64,000 bases of DNA from Novosphingobium sp. ZN18A2. GTDB taxonomy: Bacteria; Pseudomonadota; Alphaproteobacteria; Sphingomonadales; Sphingomonadaceae. Numbering within the stretch: the stretch's first letter is position 1; each line of letters starts with the position of its first letter. Location: assembly GCF_036784765.1 (NCBI RefSeq), contig NZ_CP136651.1, forward strand, positions 1,302,001-1,366,000, read 5' to 3'. The position numbers and the translations under genes were made by a program. This document shows positions 60,900-64,000 of the stretch, piece after piece. The notes under the pieces were generated by a model. The model made no database searches, was not told the DNA's origin, and saw only the letters and a list, made by a program, of their open reading frames with translations.

Positions 60900-62702
60900 A
60901 TGCCCACCTACAAGGCGCCGACCGGCGACACGCGTTTCATCGTCAACGAAGTGCTGGACATTGAAAGCTACGGGAACCTGCCGGGCTTCGAGAATGCCAC
61001 GCGCGACATGATTGACGCGATCATCGAGGAAGGCGGTCGTTTCGCTTCCGAAGTCTTCGCGCCATTGAACCAGGTGGGCGACCAGGAAGGCTGCACCCGC
61101 AACGCGGACGGGTCCGTGACGACGCCCACCGGGTTCAAGGAAGCCTATGCGAAGTATCGCGAAGGCGGCTGGGGCACCTTGTCCGCGCCGGCCGAGTTCG
61201 GCGGGCAGGGGCTGCCGCACGTGCTGGGCTTCGTTATGGAGGAATACCTTGCCACCGCGAACCATGCGCTGGCGATGTATCCGGGACTTGCCAACGGCGC
61301 GGTCAGTGCGATCCTTGCCAAGGGATCGCCCGAACAGCATGCGAAGTACCTTCCGAAGATGATCTCTGGCGAATGGCTGGGGACGATGAACCTGACGGAG
61401 CCGCACTGCGGCACCGACCTGGGCCTGATTCGCACCAAAGCCGAACCGCAGGCCGATGGCTCCTATGCCATCAGCGGTACGAAGATCTTCATCTCGGCCG
61501 GCGAAAACGACCTTGTCGACAACATCATCCACCTCGTGCTCGCCAAGACGCCGGGCGCGCCGGAATCGTCGAAAGGTATCTCGCTGTTCATCGTTCCCAA
61601 GGTACTGGTGAACGATGACGGATCGCTGGGCGAACGCAACGCGGTTTCGTGCGGGTCGATCGAACACAAGATGGGCATCCACGGCAACGCGACCTGCGTG
61701 ATGAATTACGATGGCGCCAAGGGCTGGATCGTGGGCGAAGAGTGCAAGGGCCTTGCCGCGATGTTTATCATGATGAACGCCGCGCGCCTTGGCGTTGGCA
61801 TCCAGGGGCTTGGCCAGGCCGAAGTCGCTTACCAGAACGCGGTGACGTATGCGCAGGAACGTCGCCAGGGCCGCGCGCTGACCGGCCCGGCAGAGCCCGA
61901 CCAGAAGGCCGACCCGATTTTCGTCCACCCCGATGTGCGCCGCATGCTGATGGATGCGAAGGCATTTACCGAAGGTATGCGTGCCCTGTGCATGTGGGGC
62001 GCGCTGCAGGTGGACCTGAGCCACAAGGCCGCGACCGAGGAAGAGCGCCAGCTGGCCGATGACCTGATCAGCCTGATGACCCCGGTCATCAAGGGATACG
62101 GCACCGACATGGGATATGCCACGGCCACCAACATGCAGCAGATTTATGGCGGGCACGGCTATATCAAGGAGTGGGGCATGGAGCAGTTCGTGCGCGATGC
62201 CCGCATCGCCATGATCTACGAAGGCGCCAACGGAATCCAGGCGATGGACCTGTGCGGTCGCAAGCTGGCGATGAACGGCGGGCGTGCTATCCAGGCTTTC
62301 TTCAAGCTGGTGGACGACGAATGCGCGGAAACCGGCGGGAACGAAACCGTCGCCGCCGTTGCCGAAAGGCTTGCCAGGGCGAATGGCGAACTGAAGGCCG
62401 CAACGATGTGGTTCATGCAGAACGCCATGGCTGACCGCAATTCGCTGGGTGCGGGCGCCTATGCCTATATGACGGCGATGGGCATCGTCTCGATCGGGCT
62501 GATGTGGCTGAAGGTTGCCAAGGTGGCCGCCGCGAAGCTGGAATCGGGCGAAGGCAACACGGCGTTCTACGAAGCCAAGCTTGTCACCGCGAAGCACTTT
62601 GCGCTGCGCTCGATGCCGCAGGCCGGCGCGCTGCGGCGTGAGATCGAAGCGGGCGGAGAAACCGTGATGGCGCTGCCGGTCGAGGCATTCGCCACGGCCT
62701 GA
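60900..62702 (+). CDS. acyl-CoA dehydrogenase (600-aa FadE-type)
   Basis: FAD enzyme (600 aa) that makes trans-2-enoyl-CoA in beta-oxidation. Family motifs: MNLTEPHCGTDLGLIRTKAE, GTKIFISAGEND, and the QIYGGHGYIKEWGMEQFVRD to IYEGANGIQAMDL stretch with the catalytic Glu. Longer than the 380-aa dehydrogenases because of a C-terminal domain of about 120 residues, as in the FadE-like group with an N-terminal extension. ATG 60900 follows the MerR stop by two bases, so the genes are translationally linked. Chain-length preference unknown. Confidence 0.92.
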   Translation: MPTYKAPTGDTRFIVNEVLDIESYGNLPGFENATRDMIDAIIEEGGRFASEVFAPLNQVGDQEGCTRNADGSVTTPTGFKEAYAKYREGGWGTLSAPAEFGGQGLPHVLGFVMEEYLATANHALAMYPGLANGAVSAILAKGSPEQHAKYLPKMISGEWLGTMNLTEPHCGTDLGLIRTKAEPQADGSYAISGTKIFISAGENDLVDNIIHLVLAKTPGAPESSKGISLFIVPKVLVNDDGSLGERNAVSCGSIEHKMGIHGNATCVMNYDGAKGWIVGEECKGLAAMFIMMNAARLGVGIQGLGQAEVAYQNAVTYAQERRQGRALTGPAEPDQKADPIFVHPDVRRMLMDAKAFTEGMRALCMWGALQVDLSHKAATEEERQLADDLISLMTPVIKGYGTDMGYATATNMQQIYGGHGYIKEWGMEQFVRDARIAMIYEGANGIQAMDLCGRKLAMNGGRAIQAFFKLVDDECAETGGNETVAAVAERLARANGELKAATMWFMQNAMADRNSLGAGAYAYMTAMGIVSIGLMWLKVAKVAAAKLESGEGNTAFYEAKLVTAKHFALRSMPQAGALRREIEAGGETVMALPVEAFATA

Positions 62703-62727
62703 CGGGCATTTCCCGAAACGTGAAATA

Positions 62728-62767
62728 GCGCCCCTGCCTTTCTCCCAAGCGGGAAGGGCAGGGGCGC
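62728..62767. terminator. bidirectional terminator-like hairpin between convergent genes
   Basis: GCGCCCCTGCC (62728-62738) and GGCAGGGGCGC (62757-62767) pair perfectly over 11 bp, with an inner TCTCCC-AAGC-GGGA stem. On the plus strand CGTTTCT follows, a weak T-run. It lies between the convergent acyl-CoA dehydrogenase and hydrolase genes. Confidence 0.7.
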
Positions 62768-62772
62768 CGTTT

Positions 62773-63477
62773 CTATCCGAATATTTCGTCGAAGAATGAA
62801 AGCATCGCGGCCCAGCTCTGCCGGTCGGCGCTGGCATCGTATTTCACCGCGTCCATGCCGCGGCTGTCGCTTTCGGGATCGGTGAAGCCGTGCCTTGCGT
62901 TTGAATAGACGTGCAAGTGCCAAAAAGCGCCCGCGGCGTCCATTTCTTCTTCAAAAGCAGCAACTTGTTCGCGCGGAACCAACGGGTCTTTGTCGCCGTG
63001 GCAGACGAGGATACGCGGCGTGATGCGGTCACCGTCGCGCGCCGGCCGGTCCGACGAGAGGATGCCGTGAAAAATGGCGACGGCTTTCAGGTCTTGCCCC
63101 GCGCGGGCCAGTTCCAGCACCGCCTGGCCGCCCATGCAGAAGCCGATTGCGGCAACCGGAAGACCCTTTGCCGCATCATGTCCCGCCAGCGTGGCCAGGT
63201 TTGCTGAAAGCCGCGTGCGATAGTGGTCCACATCGGCGCGCAAGCTGTCTGCAAGCGCGCGCACGCGCTCCGGCTCCTGGGGCACTTCGCCATAGAAATC
63301 GGCGATCATGGCCAGATAGCCGGCGTCCGCCAGCATCTGCGCGCGCCGTTCGATCGCCGGGCGCAGGTTCGCGATCGTGGGAAACACAAGAACCGCTGCG
63401 CGCGGCTTTCCGGCGGGCCGGCAAAGCCAGCCGGTAAGCGCGGTTTCGCGGTCTCGGAATTCGATCCTTTCCAGCAT
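62773..63477 (-). CDS. dienelactone hydrolase family protein (diverged)
   Basis: 234 aa alpha/beta hydrolase. Triad residues fit C114 (IGFCMGGQA), D164 (GDKDPLVP) and H196 (NARHGFTD). Unlike the copy at 22.3 kb, the Glu that activates the cysteine is not conserved (VFPTIANL instead of an E-containing loop), so activity or mechanism may differ. Cytosolic. It starts 8 bp after cysK's stop on the same strand. No catabolic cluster is adjacent. Confidence 0.87.
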   Translation of the reverse strand: MLERIEFRDRETALTGWLCRPAGKPRAAVLVFPTIANLRPAIERRAQMLADAGYLAMIADFYGEVPQEPERVRALADSLRADVDHYRTRLSANLATLAGHDAAKGLPVAAIGFCMGGQAVLELARAGQDLKAVAIFHGILSSDRPARDGDRITPRILVCHGDKDPLVPREQVAAFEEEMDAAGAFWHLHVYSNARHGFTDPESDSRGMDAVKYDASADRQSWAAMLSFFDEIFG

Positions 63478-63484
63478 TCGCGAT

Positions 63485-64000
63485 TTACTCCGGCAAGAAA
63501 TCGGGCACCGACAGGTATCGTTCGCCGGTATCGTAGTTGAAGCCCATTACGCGCGCGCCTGCGGGCAGTTCGGGCAGCTTGAGCGCAATGGCCGCCAGCG
63601 TCGCGCCCGAACTGATCCCGACCAGCATCCCTTCCTCGGTCGCGCAGCGGCGAGCCATCGCCTTTGCATCGGCCGCATCGACCTTGATCGCGCCGTCGAT
63701 CGCCTGCGTGTGCAGGTTGCCGGGAATGAAGCCCGCGCCGATGCCCTGGATCGGGTGAGGGCCGGGCTGCCCGCCCGAAATCACCGGCGAAAGGTCGGGC
63801 TCCACTGCGAACGCCTTCATTTCGGGCCACGCCTTCTTCAGCACTTCGGCGCATCCGGTCAGGTGGCCGCCGGTGCCGACCCCGCTGATCAATGCGTCAA
63901 GCGGAGTGTCGGTATAGTCAGCAAGGATTTCCTGCGCGGTGGCGCGGGCGTGAATGGCCGGGTTGGCCGGATTTTCGAACTGCTGGGGCATCCAGGCGCC
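63485..64000 (-). CDS. cysK: cysteine synthase (C-terminal part; N-terminus outside window)
   Basis: PLP-dependent O-acetylserine sulfhydrylase, the last step of cysteine synthesis. The frame is open to the right edge (…[14 protein letters not shown]), so at least 172 C-terminal residues are seen, about 55% of a typical 310. Motifs: [29 protein letters not shown] (phosphate-binding loop), [13 protein letters not shown], and [10 protein letters not shown]. The PLP lysine lies outside. CysK rather than CysM is suggested by [10 protein letters not shown] and QGIGAGF. Confidence 0.9.
   Translation of the reverse strand, partial: GAWMPQQFENPANPAIHARATAQEILADYTDTPLDALISGVGTGGHLTGCAEVLKKAWPEMKAFAVEPDLSPVISGGQPGPHPIQGIGAGFIPGNLHTQAIDGAIKVDAADAKAMARRCATEEGMLVGISSGATLAAIALKLPELPAGARVMGFNYDTGERYLSVPDFLPE

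Overview
The window looks like chromosomal DNA of an aerobic, GC-rich alphaproteobacterium, most likely a Sphingomonadales member (Novosphingobium/Erythrobacteraceae type). The pointers are the F1 genes atpHAGDC without F0 genes, a class I lysyl-tRNA synthetase, rpmF-plsX-fabH-ihfA-merR in alphaproteobacterial order, an entericidin-type lipoprotein, CobT of the aerobic cobaltochelatase, and CCCCTCCCGC/GCGGGAGGGG intergenic palindromes. The genus is an inference. I see no rRNA, tRNA, CRISPR array, transposase or phage gene. Almost all of the window is densely packed single-copy genes.

Layout. 1-5.1 kb: a DinG-like helicase cut by the left edge, an adenine/adenosine deaminase with a phosphoribosyltransferase, an MscS channel and a solitary MreB. 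5.2-9.9 kb: class I LysRS, a DUF1003 protein, a DUF885 putative peptidase and a 2OG-Fe(II) oxygenase. 10.1-17.2 kb: a mixed stretch with a winged-helix regulator, entericidin, two EamA transporters, an orphan CpaF ATPase, a large unknown membrane protein of lower GC, and an HNH protein. 17.3-22.1 kb: the F1 ATP synthase operon on the minus strand with a strong UUCG-loop terminator and a short epsilon subunit. 22.3-31.3 kb: a dienelactone hydrolase, a membrane-linked trypsin-like protease, Ada, a GST, PriA, a transaldolase and CobT. 31.3-35.8 kb: a nitroreductase, then a CHASE2-adenylate cyclase translationally coupled to two related exported proteins. 35.8-41.8 kb: CysS, a 2-hydroxyacid dehydrogenase, a ThDP enzyme and an aldehyde dehydrogenase, with paired REP-like palindromes directly in front of two start codons.

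The most striking region is 41,974-52,156: four tightly packed genes on one strand. They encode a periplasmic cytochrome with four CXXCH sites and one CX4CH site, a lipoprotein with two GlcG/HbpS-like domains, a predicted outer-membrane beta-barrel, and a 1,528-residue exported protein with ten CXXCH haem sites followed by LVIVD-type repeats. Together they resemble a porin-cytochrome electron conduit, which would be unexpected in this kind of organism. The function is inferred, not shown.

52.2-64 kb: small unknown genes divergent from an S24 (LexA-like) regulator with an inverted-repeat operator candidate, an MBL hydrolase, a MAPEG protein, the rpmF-plsX-fabH-ihfA-merR group, a methyltransferase opposite comF, a gene-free 368-bp stretch that may hold a minus-strand structured RNA, hisI, a MerR regulator coupled to an acyl-CoA dehydrogenase, a second dienelactone hydrolase, and CysK cut by the right edge.
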